Shown: piece by piece, positions 36,367 to 44,418 of the stretch
Layout of the letters: every line of letters starts with the position of its first letter
How positions within the stretch are numbered: position 1 is the stretch's first letter
From: Candidatus Cryptobacteroides intestinavium
Lineage (GTDB): Bacteria > Bacteroidota > Bacteroidia > Bacteroidales > UBA932
NCBI GenBank assembly: GCA_017694845.1
Contig: JADIMI010000003.1
Location: forward strand, 1 to 48,039
Length of the DNA stretch: 48,039 bases
Direction of reading: 5' to 3'
Notes under the pieces: model-generated
What the model was told of the DNA's origin: nothing
The model's database searches: none
What the model saw: only the letters and a program-made list of their open reading frames with translations
Position numbers and translations under genes: made by a program

Positions 36367-36397
36367 CAAAGATACACCTATTTTATTTATCTGCAAA
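36367..36397 (-). promoter_or_regulatory. Promoter of rubrerythrin gene
   Basis: On the minus strand TTTG (complement of 36394-36397), 19 bases, TATCTTTG (complement of 36367-36374): exact consensus. The -33 box lies just past the stop codon of the sugar kinase gene. Confidence 0.85.
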
Positions 36398-36398
36398 T

Positions 36399-37484
36399 TT
36401 ATTTCAGTGTTTCGGCTATATATTTCTTCATCTGCCCGATGTGCTCCTCTACACTCTGGAGCAGCTTGAACTGAGCTTTCGTCCTGACAAGATTGTGTTC
36501 CGGGTACTGTATCTTGTAGTAAGTGTCCCCGTTGAGGTAGTCGGTCAGGAACCTGACACACTGCATATACGGGAAAAGAGCTGCGGCATACGGCAGATTC
36601 TCTATCTCTACCGGAAGCAGGAATGATCTGGCGGATTCAAGATATCCTTTAGTGAAGGCCTCGAATATCTCCATATTGAAATTCACCTTGTCGAGGTCCG
36701 GGTCATCTTCCGCCCCTGTATTCGCCCCCGTGCGCAGGAAGTCTCCGTAATCGGAGAATATGTAGCTCGGCATTACAGTGTCCAGATCGATTACGCAGAG
36801 AACATCGCCGTTGTCATCGAACATCATATTGTTGACCTTGGTGTCACAGTGGCATATCCTCTTAGGCAGTAGTCCTTCCCTGTGGAGGCGTTCTGCCTTG
36901 CACATCTCTTCGGAGCGTTTCTCTATCTCATCTATATAATATTTTACCTCATCTGCCCTGCCGGCGGCATTTTTCTCCAGGGCATCGTGGAACTGCTTGA
37001 GTCTGAATTCCATATTATGAAAGTCAGGTATGGTCTCCCCGAGTGGCCTGTCCAGATCTGACAGCATTGACTGGAAATTGCCGAATGCCCTGCCTGCGAA
37101 ATATGAGAATTTCGGGTTGACGGTCTCGTATGTGTGTGCGTTCGGGATGAACACCATCATCCTCCACCAGCTGTCTTCATCCTTGCAGTATGTCTTCCCT
37201 TCCGGAGTGGGAATGAAATGCAGCACCTTGCGGTCAATGTCCGGCTCTCCGGCCGCCTCCAGCTTCTTCCTGATATGGCAGGTCACGGCTTCGATATTTG
37301 ACTGGAGCATATCTACATCCTGGAATATGTGGTGGTTGATGCGCTGCAGGATGTAGTCCGGACAGCCGCTTTCAGATGTCTCCACCTTGTATGTGTCGTT
37401 TATAAGTCCTGAACCGAACGGCCTTATATCCGAGACGGTCCCTTCAATGCTGAACTTCGAGATGATTTTTTTCAGGTCTGTCAT
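36399..37484 (-). CDS. APH-fold phosphotransferase, N-acetylhexosamine 1-kinase-like
   Basis: 361 residues. Kinase fold shared with aminoglycoside phosphotransferases: catalytic loop HCDTKVNN with H212, D214 and N219, and the metal-binding VIDLDTVMP (D233/D235). The length and the segments FGSGLINDTYKV, YILQRINHHIF and FSDYGDFLRTGANTGAEDD resemble NahK-type kinases that phosphorylate N-acetylhexosamines at C1, so an amino-sugar kinase is more likely than a resistance enzyme. The substrate is inferred only. The start at 37484 is chosen over one ten codons upstream (37514). It is divergent from addB; the -7 box TAAATTTG is at the complement of 37528-37535. Confidence 0.75.
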   Translation of the reverse strand: MTDLKKIISKFSIEGTVSDIRPFGSGLINDTYKVETSESGCPDYILQRINHHIFQDVDMLQSNIEAVTCHIRKKLEAAGEPDIDRKVLHFIPTPEGKTYCKDEDSWWRMMVFIPNAHTYETVNPKFSYFAGRAFGNFQSMLSDLDRPLGETIPDFHNMEFRLKQFHDALEKNAAGRADEVKYYIDEIEKRSEEMCKAERLHREGLLPKRICHCDTKVNNMMFDDNGDVLCVIDLDTVMPSYIFSDYGDFLRTGANTGAEDDPDLDKVNFNMEIFEAFTKGYLESARSFLLPVEIENLPYAAALFPYMQCVRFLTDYLNGDTYYKIQYPEHNLVRTKAQFKLLQSVEEHIGQMKKYIAETLK

Positions 37485-37648
37485 ATTCTGATTACAGTTT
37501 ATAGTGTCGTACATTTGATAAATCCTACAAATTTAATTAAAACTTTTTCAAAACGGTATTGTCGCAAGGTTTATTTCCGGTATTTTATAAAATTCATAAA
37601 TTTGTATTGAACTGACCGCTGTGTGCAGAGCTTTGGCACAAGCAGTAC

Positions 37649-37656
37649 CTATATTT
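37649..37656 (+). promoter_or_regulatory. -7 promoter box of addB
   Basis: TATATTTG followed by CA, 22 bases before the addB start. No -33 TTTG at 19-20 bases (the nearest, 37631-37634, is 14 bases away). Confidence 0.5.
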
Positions 37657-37677
37657 GCAGAATAAAATACAATACCG

Positions 37678-40593
37678 ATGATTCCATTTCTTAGACAGGT
37701 TGCGGGGAGATATTACAATGAGGGGAGATTGACAGGAAGCTGTTTCATATTTCCTAACAGGCGTTCTGTCATATTCTTTCAGAAGTATCTGGCGGAGACA
37801 GTGGCGGCATCGGGGACGGATTCTCCGGTAATGATGCCTCCGATGCTGACGGAAAATGACTTTTTCCACACTCTGGCCAGGACTCCGGTAGCGGACAGGG
37901 TGACGCTGCTCCTCGCTCTCTATGACTGTTACAGAGCCTTGAATCCCAAGGCGGAACCTCTTGACGAATTCATATTCTGGGGTGATATCATTCTCGGAGA
38001 TTTCAATGATACGGACAAGTATCTGGCCGATCCCCACCAGCTTTTTACAAATGTATCCGACCTGAAATCCATCAATGACAGCTATTCCTATCTTACCGAA
38101 GGGCAGCGGCAGGCCATAGAGCGGTTTGTCAGTCATTTCAACGAAAGGACATCCCGGCTTACGGCTGATATCGGTTCGACCAGGCCGGATGTCAAGGCAC
38201 GGTTCCTCCAGATATGGAATTTGCTTGAACCTCTGTACCGGATGTTCGGTCAGTCCTTGCGGGACAGGGGTCTGGGATATGAGGGTATGGTCTACAGGAG
38301 TGTTGTCTCGGAACTGGATAAGAGACCGGTGGCGGATATGCTTAAGGAAGTTTTCCCGGAAATTGACCGTTTCGTGTTCACGGGGCTCAATGCACTGAAT
38401 GAATGCGAGAAGAAGCTGATGAGGAAGATGCGGGATGCATCTGTGGCTGAATTCTGCTGGGATTATTCCGGAGATATGATATCGGACAGGCACAACAGGT
38501 CGTCTTTCTTTATGAAGGACAATGTCAGGGAGTTTCCTCAGAGATACAGCTGGGATATATGTGGGCTTGGCCGGCCTTCGGTGGAAGTTATCAGCGTCCC
38601 TTCTGCCGTGGGGCAGGTGAAGGTTGTCCCTGACATTATACGGGGGAGGGAAGACTGTGCCATAGTCCTGCCCGATGAGCATCTTCTCATCCCTCTTCTC
38701 GAGAGCATACCTCCCCAGATCAATGATATCAATGTGACAATGGGGTACAGTATGTCCTCCAGTTCGTTCTATTCCCTTATGTGCGACATATCATCAATGC
38801 AGCTGCATATCAGGGAGAGGGACGGTGAATACAGTTTCTATTACAGGCAGGTATGGTCCATTTTTTCAAACGGCATTTTCAGGAAGGTCATTGCCGGAGA
38901 TGAAACTGCGGAAGAGACTGTCAGGCATATCAAGGAGGAGAGGAAGATATATGTCCCTATGAAGGATCTTGCAGGGAGCCGGCTGCTTGAACTGATATTC
39001 AGGCCTGTCATTAAGGATCAGAAGTCCACATCCGCGGACCAGATAAAGGAATTTGCCGGATATCAGCTTGAAGTGATATCCGGTCTTGCGTCAAGGTTCT
39101 GCAGGTCGGATGCAATGCTCATAGAAAGTGAGTTCGCAAGAGCGTATTACTGTGATGTGGTGCGTCTTTCTTCGTATGGACTGTCAGTGCTGCCCGCCAC
39201 GTATATCAGACTGCTCGAGCAGGTCGCCGGCCCGGAGACCGTGCCTTTCAAGGGAGAGCCGCTCAAAGGGCTTCAGATTATGGGGCCGCTGGAGACCAGG
39301 GCGCTGGATTTCTCCAATATAGTCATTCTGTCCGCCAATGAAGGTTCTTTCCCACGGAAGGCAGTCAGTTCTTCTTTCATCCCTCCGGAACTCAGACGCG
39401 GGTTCGGGCTTCCTACATACGAGTATCAGGATGCTGTGTGGGCATATTATTTCTACAGGATGATAGCGAGGGCCGAAAATGTGTGGATGATCTATGATTC
39501 GAGGACGGAAGGTCTGCATTCAGGGGAGGAGAGCAGGTTCATAAAGCAGCTGGTCTATCATTTCAGACTCCCTGTCAGGCGCCGTGTGGCCGGGGCCGGC
39601 ATAGGCGAGGCCAGAGGGCTTCCTGACATTCCGAAGACAGAGGAGGACGTACTGGAGATCAGAAGGAAGGATCTGTCTGCGACATCCCTGCAGAATTATC
39701 TCTCCTGTCCGGCTAAGTTCTATTACGGGACAGTGAAGGGGCTGAAGGCGGAGGAAGAGGTTGCCGAGTCGCTTGACACTGCTACTTTCGGCACTGTATA
39801 CCATAACGTGATGTGGGCTCTGTTTGCCGGCGAGGAGGCTATGGCAATGGATGATGATATGGACCGGAGGCGCAATGCGGAGGGGAAGGACGCCATCGTT
39901 CATCAGGAGAGGGTAACACTGTCATATCTGAGATCCTGGCTGGATCGTGGGGATGAGATAAGGCGGAAGGTCAGAAGCCTGATATGCAGCCAGATCAAGA
40001 CCCCGGAGGTGACGGGAAGGAATCTCGTTGTCGCCGATGTCATTGTGAGATATGTTCTCAAGACAATAGAGAGGGATATCGAGCTGCTTGCCGACAATGG
40101 AGCGGATGCTTTCACCGTAATAGGGACAGAGCAGATATATATGACGGATTATCGGGGATTCCATTTCAAGGGGTATCTGGACAGGGTGGACAGCTTCTCT
40201 CCGGGACAGATCCGTGTCTGCGACTACAAGACAGGAAAAGTGTCAGATGATGACATTGTCATCGATGACGGCAATGCGGACAGAATCGCTGATGCCGTGT
40301 TCGGGGATGACAATGCCAGGAGGCCTAAGATCGCCTTGCAGTTTTTTATCTATGACCTTCTGCTGAAGGAGAACGGTGTCAGGGCGGAGATACTGAATTC
40401 TGTCTACCAGACATCCGGACTTTTCAGGGAGAAGGTGAAGGCGGTGCCTGTGAGCGGGAGATTCTACTCTCTGATGGAGGAGAGACTGGCTTCCCTTCTT
40501 GATGAGCTGGCTGATACCGCTGTTCCGTTCAGGAGGACAGAAGATGCCGGAATGTGCGAATATTGTGATTTCAGGAAAATTTGTGGAAGATGA
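37678..40593 (+). CDS. addB: AddB-like helicase-nuclease subunit (PD-(D/E)XK nuclease)
   Basis: 971 residues. The partner of AddA in the RecBCD-like complex that resects double-strand breaks for homologous recombination. The N-terminal part is helicase-like with a degenerate nucleotide loop (GSCFIFPNRRSVIFFQKYL), as in AddB. The C-terminal nuclease domain begins near LSATSLQNYLSCPAKFYY and contains HFKGYLDRVD and VCDYKTGK. One Cys in SCPAKF plus three in CEYCDFRKIC near the C-terminus match the four-Cys iron-sulfur staple of AddB nucleases. The stop overlaps the addA start by four bases. Confidence 0.88.
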   Translation: MIPFLRQVAGRYYNEGRLTGSCFIFPNRRSVIFFQKYLAETVAASGTDSPVMMPPMLTENDFFHTLARTPVADRVTLLLALYDCYRALNPKAEPLDEFIFWGDIILGDFNDTDKYLADPHQLFTNVSDLKSINDSYSYLTEGQRQAIERFVSHFNERTSRLTADIGSTRPDVKARFLQIWNLLEPLYRMFGQSLRDRGLGYEGMVYRSVVSELDKRPVADMLKEVFPEIDRFVFTGLNALNECEKKLMRKMRDASVAEFCWDYSGDMISDRHNRSSFFMKDNVREFPQRYSWDICGLGRPSVEVISVPSAVGQVKVVPDIIRGREDCAIVLPDEHLLIPLLESIPPQINDINVTMGYSMSSSSFYSLMCDISSMQLHIRERDGEYSFYYRQVWSIFSNGIFRKVIAGDETAEETVRHIKEERKIYVPMKDLAGSRLLELIFRPVIKDQKSTSADQIKEFAGYQLEVISGLASRFCRSDAMLIESEFARAYYCDVVRLSSYGLSVLPATYIRLLEQVAGPETVPFKGEPLKGLQIMGPLETRALDFSNIVILSANEGSFPRKAVSSSFIPPELRRGFGLPTYEYQDAVWAYYFYRMIARAENVWMIYDSRTEGLHSGEESRFIKQLVYHFRLPVRRRVAGAGIGEARGLPDIPKTEEDVLEIRRKDLSATSLQNYLSCPAKFYYGTVKGLKAEEEVAESLDTATFGTVYHNVMWALFAGEEAMAMDDDMDRRRNAEGKDAIVHQERVTLSYLRSWLDRGDEIRRKVRSLICSQIKTPEVTGRNLVVADVIVRYVLKTIERDIELLADNGADAFTVIGTEQIYMTDYRGFHFKGYLDRVDSFSPGQIRVCDYKTGKVSDDDIVIDDGNADRIADAVFGDDNARRPKIALQFFIYDLLLKENGVRAEILNSVYQTSGLFREKVKAVPVSGRFYSLMEERLASLLDELADTAVPFRRTEDAGMCEYCDFRKICGR

Positions 40594-43500
40594 TACGGAT
40601 AATGAAAGCATCGGCCGGTTCGGGCAAGACGTTCAATCTGGCCAGGAAATACATAGAACTTCTCCTGTCGATGAAAGACCGGCATGCGTACCGTCATATT
40701 CTTGCCGTCACCTTTACCAACAAGGCTACGGACGAGATGAAGCGCAGGATAATGCACGAGCTTTTCATCTTGGCTGACAGTCCTTATGATTCCGGTTATC
40801 TGGATTATTTCGTCCCGGCGATGTTTCCCGATGTGGAGGGGCTGCAGAAAGCCGCGGATGAAATACTGTGCAATCTTCTCCATGATTACAGCGCATTTTC
40901 GGTCAGTACTATAGACAGGTTTTTCCAGCAGACTCTCAAGGCTTTCTCGAGGGAGATAGGCCAGTTTTCATCATATCAGGTGGAACTCGACAAGGACTCC
41001 CTGATATCGGAAAGTGTGGACAGGGTGCTGGATGCCTTGACAGAGAAAGATGCCGATAAATTGAGATGGCTGACTGACAGTGCAATGGAACAGATAGAAC
41101 AGGGAGGCAGGTATAATCTGGAGAACGAACTGAAGTCCATTGCCGCCAGGATATTTTCCGATGGACACAGGGAGATGGCGGAAAAGTCCGGGATCGATGT
41201 GCAGAAGTCTTATTCCAGGGAGCACCTGGCGGAGGTGAGGAAGGCATGTACAAAGGCCATCCGCAGATTCGAGACTATGCTGCTGTCGGCGGAGGAAAGG
41301 ATAGGTGCGATATTGCAGGCTTCCGGGGTGCCGCCAGAACATTTCAACAGAGGATTCATATCCAGGGTGTTCATCACGGCGGAAAACGGAAAGCCGGTGG
41401 ATATGCCGTCTGACTCTTTCTTTTCAAAGGCGGCCGATCCGCAGAAATGGTTCCCGAAGTCCAGATCCGGCCTGCTGGACAAGGTATATCCTGAGCTGGA
41501 GGCTCCGCTGAATGATTTCTGTGGACTTTTCGGCAAGCCTTACAGTGTCTACAGGACGGCATATATTATCCGGGGGCAGCTGTATGGTCTCGGCCTTGCA
41601 GGTGATGTCAACAGGGAGTTCCTCGCATTGATGAAGGAGAGGAACGTATTGAGCATAGATGATTCCAATACTATACTGAAGGATATCATTGCCGGTTCGG
41701 ATGCTCCGTTTGTATACGAGAAGACAGGTGTCAGGTATGACAGTTTTCTCCTGGATGAGTTCCAGGATACGGCCAGGATCCAGTGGGAGAATTTCCTGCC
41801 GCTGCTGCAGGAGAGCGAAGGGAAAGGATGTGAGAGCCTTGTGGTAGGGGATGTGAAGCAGAGTATATACCGCTGGCGTGGTTCGGACTGGAATCTCCTG
41901 GCGGATGAACTTCAGAATACATTCGACAATGTGTCCGTATCTGTCCTTGACACTAACTACCGCAGCCGTCGCAACATAGTGGAGTTCAACAACAGCTTTT
42001 TCAGACAGGCGGCATCGCAGCTTGACAGGATCTACAGTGCGAAGTCCGGTTGCGAAGGACAGACACACGCTGTCTCGGATATCTATTCGGATGTGAGGCA
42101 GGAGTGCCGGTCATCCGAACCCGGCAGTGTCGATATCACTTTCTCCGGCAAGGAACTGTCTCTTCAGAAGATTCTCGACTCGGTCAACGAGGTCAGGGAG
42201 AGAGGAGCTGCGCTCTCTGACATCGCGGTACTGGTGAGGGACAATGCATCCGGTGCGGCTGTGGCCGGTTTTCTTATCGAGAACGGGATAAAGGTGATTA
42301 CGGATGATTCGCTGAAGGTCAAGTCTTCGGTGATTGTCCGCAGGCTGGTCTCGCTGCTTTCGTACGTGGACAATCCGGAAGATGACATAAGCGGATATCT
42401 GTCGGCATCCCTCGATGTCAGCATTCCTGAAGAATACAATTCACTGGAGAATCTGTGTGAATCCCTCCTCAGGGAGCTGATGAAGAACGATGAATCTCTT
42501 TTTGTGTCGGAAGTACTTTATATCCAGTCTTTTATGGATGCAGTGTCAGACTATTCCAGACTTGAGGGCAACAGCCTGAGAGGCTTTCTGGCCCGCTGGT
42601 CCGAAATGGACCCTGCCATATCTTCTCCGGATACGGGTGACTCGGTACGGGTCATGACGATACACAAGTCAAAAGGACTGGATTTCCAGTATGTGATAGT
42701 GCCTTTTGTAGAGAAGATCACCCTGTTCAAGAGTGACTGCCACTGGTGCCGGCCTGATCTTGCCGGCACCGGACTGGAGGAACCATGTGATGGCATATAT
42801 GATGTCAGGCTGTCTCCCGACAGTATGCATACCCTGTTCTCTGAAGATTACAGGGATGAACTGCTCAGGCAGTATATAGACAATATCAATGTGCTGTATG
42901 TGGCTTTTACCAGGGCAAGGAAAGGAATGCACATCATTGCGGCTATGCCATCGGACAGTTTCATCGACGGGATGCCTGAAGACGGCTGGCCTGATTTCTC
43001 CGATTTCTCCCAGGCCCTTTATGCATATACAAGGATATGCAGGGAACTGGATATGGAGCGGTCTGTCAGCGACGACGGATCCGAGAGATTCTCCATAGGG
43101 ACAGTCCCGTCGGACTGGAGACACGGCAACAGTGCTGAAGACATATTTCCGCTCACTGTCTCCTATCCGTCCTGGCCTCTCAATCCTGAAGAAGGGGAGC
43201 CGCGTCTTCTGCTGAGCCGGAGACAGTCGGATTTCTTTTCGGAATCGGGAGATGCCGGGATAGATGCTTCCGGCAGGCTGAAGGGCATTGTCCTGCACGA
43301 TATCCTCTCCAGAGTGTCTGTCCCGGATGATCTGGATATGGCTGTCCGCCAGTCTATGCTGGATGGCAGTCTTGATATTGACCAGGCAGAATCCTCAAGG
43401 AAGCTGCTGTCTGACAGAATCGCCTCTGCAAAAGGCAGGGGATGGTTCTCCGGATTGTCTGTCGTGAGAAACGAGGTGGATGTCATCGATACTGACGGGA

Positions 43501-43697
43501 CGGTGCACAGGCCTGACAGGGTGGAGATTTTTCCTGATGGAAAGGTGCTCGTTATAGATTATAAATTCGGAAAAGAAAAGCCGGAATATGCTTCCCAGGT
43601 CTCGGGTTATGCAGATATCTACAGAAAGATGGGATACGGAGACGTCCGGGCGGCGGTCTGGTACGTGATTGATGATTATGTGGAAGAAATTCTGTAG
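40590..43697 (+). CDS. addA: AddA-like helicase-nuclease subunit
   Basis: 1035 residues. UvrD-type helicase motor plus nuclease. Walker A ASAGSGKTFNLA lies right at the start, then VTFTNKATDEMKRR (Ia), LLDEFQDTARIQW (II), GDVKQSIYRWRGSDW (III), TNYRSRRNIV (IV), TIHKSKGLDFQYVIVPF (V) and LYVAFTRARKG (VI). The C-terminal PD-(D/E)XK nuclease has HRPDRVEIFPDGKVLVIDYKFGK with the catalytic Asp and Lys. ATGA overlap with addB shows translational coupling. The first Met (40590) is followed by MKASAGSGKT five residues on, an alternative start. Confidence 0.9.
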   Translation: MIRIMKASAGSGKTFNLARKYIELLLSMKDRHAYRHILAVTFTNKATDEMKRRIMHELFILADSPYDSGYLDYFVPAMFPDVEGLQKAADEILCNLLHDYSAFSVSTIDRFFQQTLKAFSREIGQFSSYQVELDKDSLISESVDRVLDALTEKDADKLRWLTDSAMEQIEQGGRYNLENELKSIAARIFSDGHREMAEKSGIDVQKSYSREHLAEVRKACTKAIRRFETMLLSAEERIGAILQASGVPPEHFNRGFISRVFITAENGKPVDMPSDSFFSKAADPQKWFPKSRSGLLDKVYPELEAPLNDFCGLFGKPYSVYRTAYIIRGQLYGLGLAGDVNREFLALMKERNVLSIDDSNTILKDIIAGSDAPFVYEKTGVRYDSFLLDEFQDTARIQWENFLPLLQESEGKGCESLVVGDVKQSIYRWRGSDWNLLADELQNTFDNVSVSVLDTNYRSRRNIVEFNNSFFRQAASQLDRIYSAKSGCEGQTHAVSDIYSDVRQECRSSEPGSVDITFSGKELSLQKILDSVNEVRERGAALSDIAVLVRDNASGAAVAGFLIENGIKVITDDSLKVKSSVIVRRLVSLLSYVDNPEDDISGYLSASLDVSIPEEYNSLENLCESLLRELMKNDESLFVSEVLYIQSFMDAVSDYSRLEGNSLRGFLARWSEMDPAISSPDTGDSVRVMTIHKSKGLDFQYVIVPFVEKITLFKSDCHWCRPDLAGTGLEEPCDGIYDVRLSPDSMHTLFSEDYRDELLRQYIDNINVLYVAFTRARKGMHIIAAMPSDSFIDGMPEDGWPDFSDFSQALYAYTRICRELDMERSVSDDGSERFSIGTVPSDWRHGNSAEDIFPLTVSYPSWPLNPEEGEPRLLLSRRQSDFFSESGDAGIDASGRLKGIVLHDILSRVSVPDDLDMAVRQSMLDGSLDIDQAESSRKLLSDRIASAKGRGWFSGLSVVRNEVDVIDTDGTVHRPDRVEIFPDGKVLVIDYKFGKEKPEYASQVSGYADIYRKMGYGDVRAAVWYVIDDYVEEIL

Positions 43698-43714
43698 TGA
43701 TGGACAAAATTTGC

Positions 43715-43722
43715 TATCTTTG
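43715..43722 (+). promoter_or_regulatory. -7 promoter box of the DUF4290-ftsK-lolA operon
   Basis: TATCTTTG followed by CA. A weak TCTG stands at the -33 position (43691-43694, 20-base spacer). Confidence 0.55.
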
Positions 43723-43753
43723 CATTTTGTGTTGAACTATACCGATCAGCAAT

Positions 43754-44416
43754 ATGGAAAGTAAAGAGCAAAGTGGCTGCAAGCTGTTCTACAATACCGA
43801 GCGCAAGAGTCTGAAGCTGCCGGAGTACGGACGTAACGTGCAGAAGATGGTGGACTATCTCAGGACCATAGAGGACAGGGACAAACGTAATGAACAGGCA
43901 AGGGCGGTGGTCAAGGTGATGGAGATTGTGAACCCGCAGGTGCATCTGCAGGAGAACTACGAGCAGAAGCTGTGGGACCACCTTTTCATTATAGCGGATT
44001 TCAACCTTGACGTCGATTCTCCATATCCGATGCCGAATCCGGAGAAATTCACTGTACCTCCGGCCGTGGTTCCGATGAAGAAAAGCCCGATCAAGGCCTA
44101 TCACTACGGTCGCAACATTGAAAGCATCATCAATCTTATCTCCGATGCTCCCGATGGCGAGGTGAAGACTGCCATGATCCATTCCATCGCAGGATATATG
44201 AGACAGCAGTATCTGATATGGAACAAGGATTCTGTCACTGACGAGACCATATTCCACGATATGGAGGAATTGTCGGGAGGCAGGATACAGGTTCCCGAAG
44301 ATATGCACCTGTCAAGGATTTCCTCTGATACGTCTTTCTCCCGTCCGGGGAACAGTCAGGGAAACCGTCATTACCAGAGATATAACAACCAGAGGAAAAA
44401 CCAGAGGAACAAATAG
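43754..44416 (+). CDS. DUF4290 family protein
   Basis: 220 residues, cytoplasmic (no signal or membrane segment). DUF4290 is a Bacteroidota family of unknown function; typical segments here are LFYNTERKSLKLPEYGRNVQKMVDY, LWDHLFIIADF and YHYGRNIESIINLI. The C-terminal 35 residues are low complexity, rich in Arg, Asn, Gln and Tyr (GNRHYQRYNNQRKNQRNK), which suggests nucleic-acid contact. ftsK starts 2 bases after its stop, so the two are cotranscribed and may act together in chromosome segregation or division. Confidence 0.85.
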   Translation: MESKEQSGCKLFYNTERKSLKLPEYGRNVQKMVDYLRTIEDRDKRNEQARAVVKVMEIVNPQVHLQENYEQKLWDHLFIIADFNLDVDSPYPMPNPEKFTVPPAVVPMKKSPIKAYHYGRNIESIINLISDAPDGEVKTAMIHSIAGYMRQQYLIWNKDSVTDETIFHDMEELSGGRIQVPEDMHLSRISSDTSFSRPGNSQGNRHYQRYNNQRKNQRNK

Positions 44417-44418
44417 AT

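Noticed and set aside
36399..37484. Aminoglycoside resistance gene
   Set aside because: The fold is shared with APH enzymes, but length and sequence segments fit sugar 1-kinases, and nothing suggests a resistance context.
37594..38682. 362-codon minus-strand open frame opposite addB
   Set aside because: Antisense to the start of addB and across its promoter; composition and lack of motifs point to a shadow frame.
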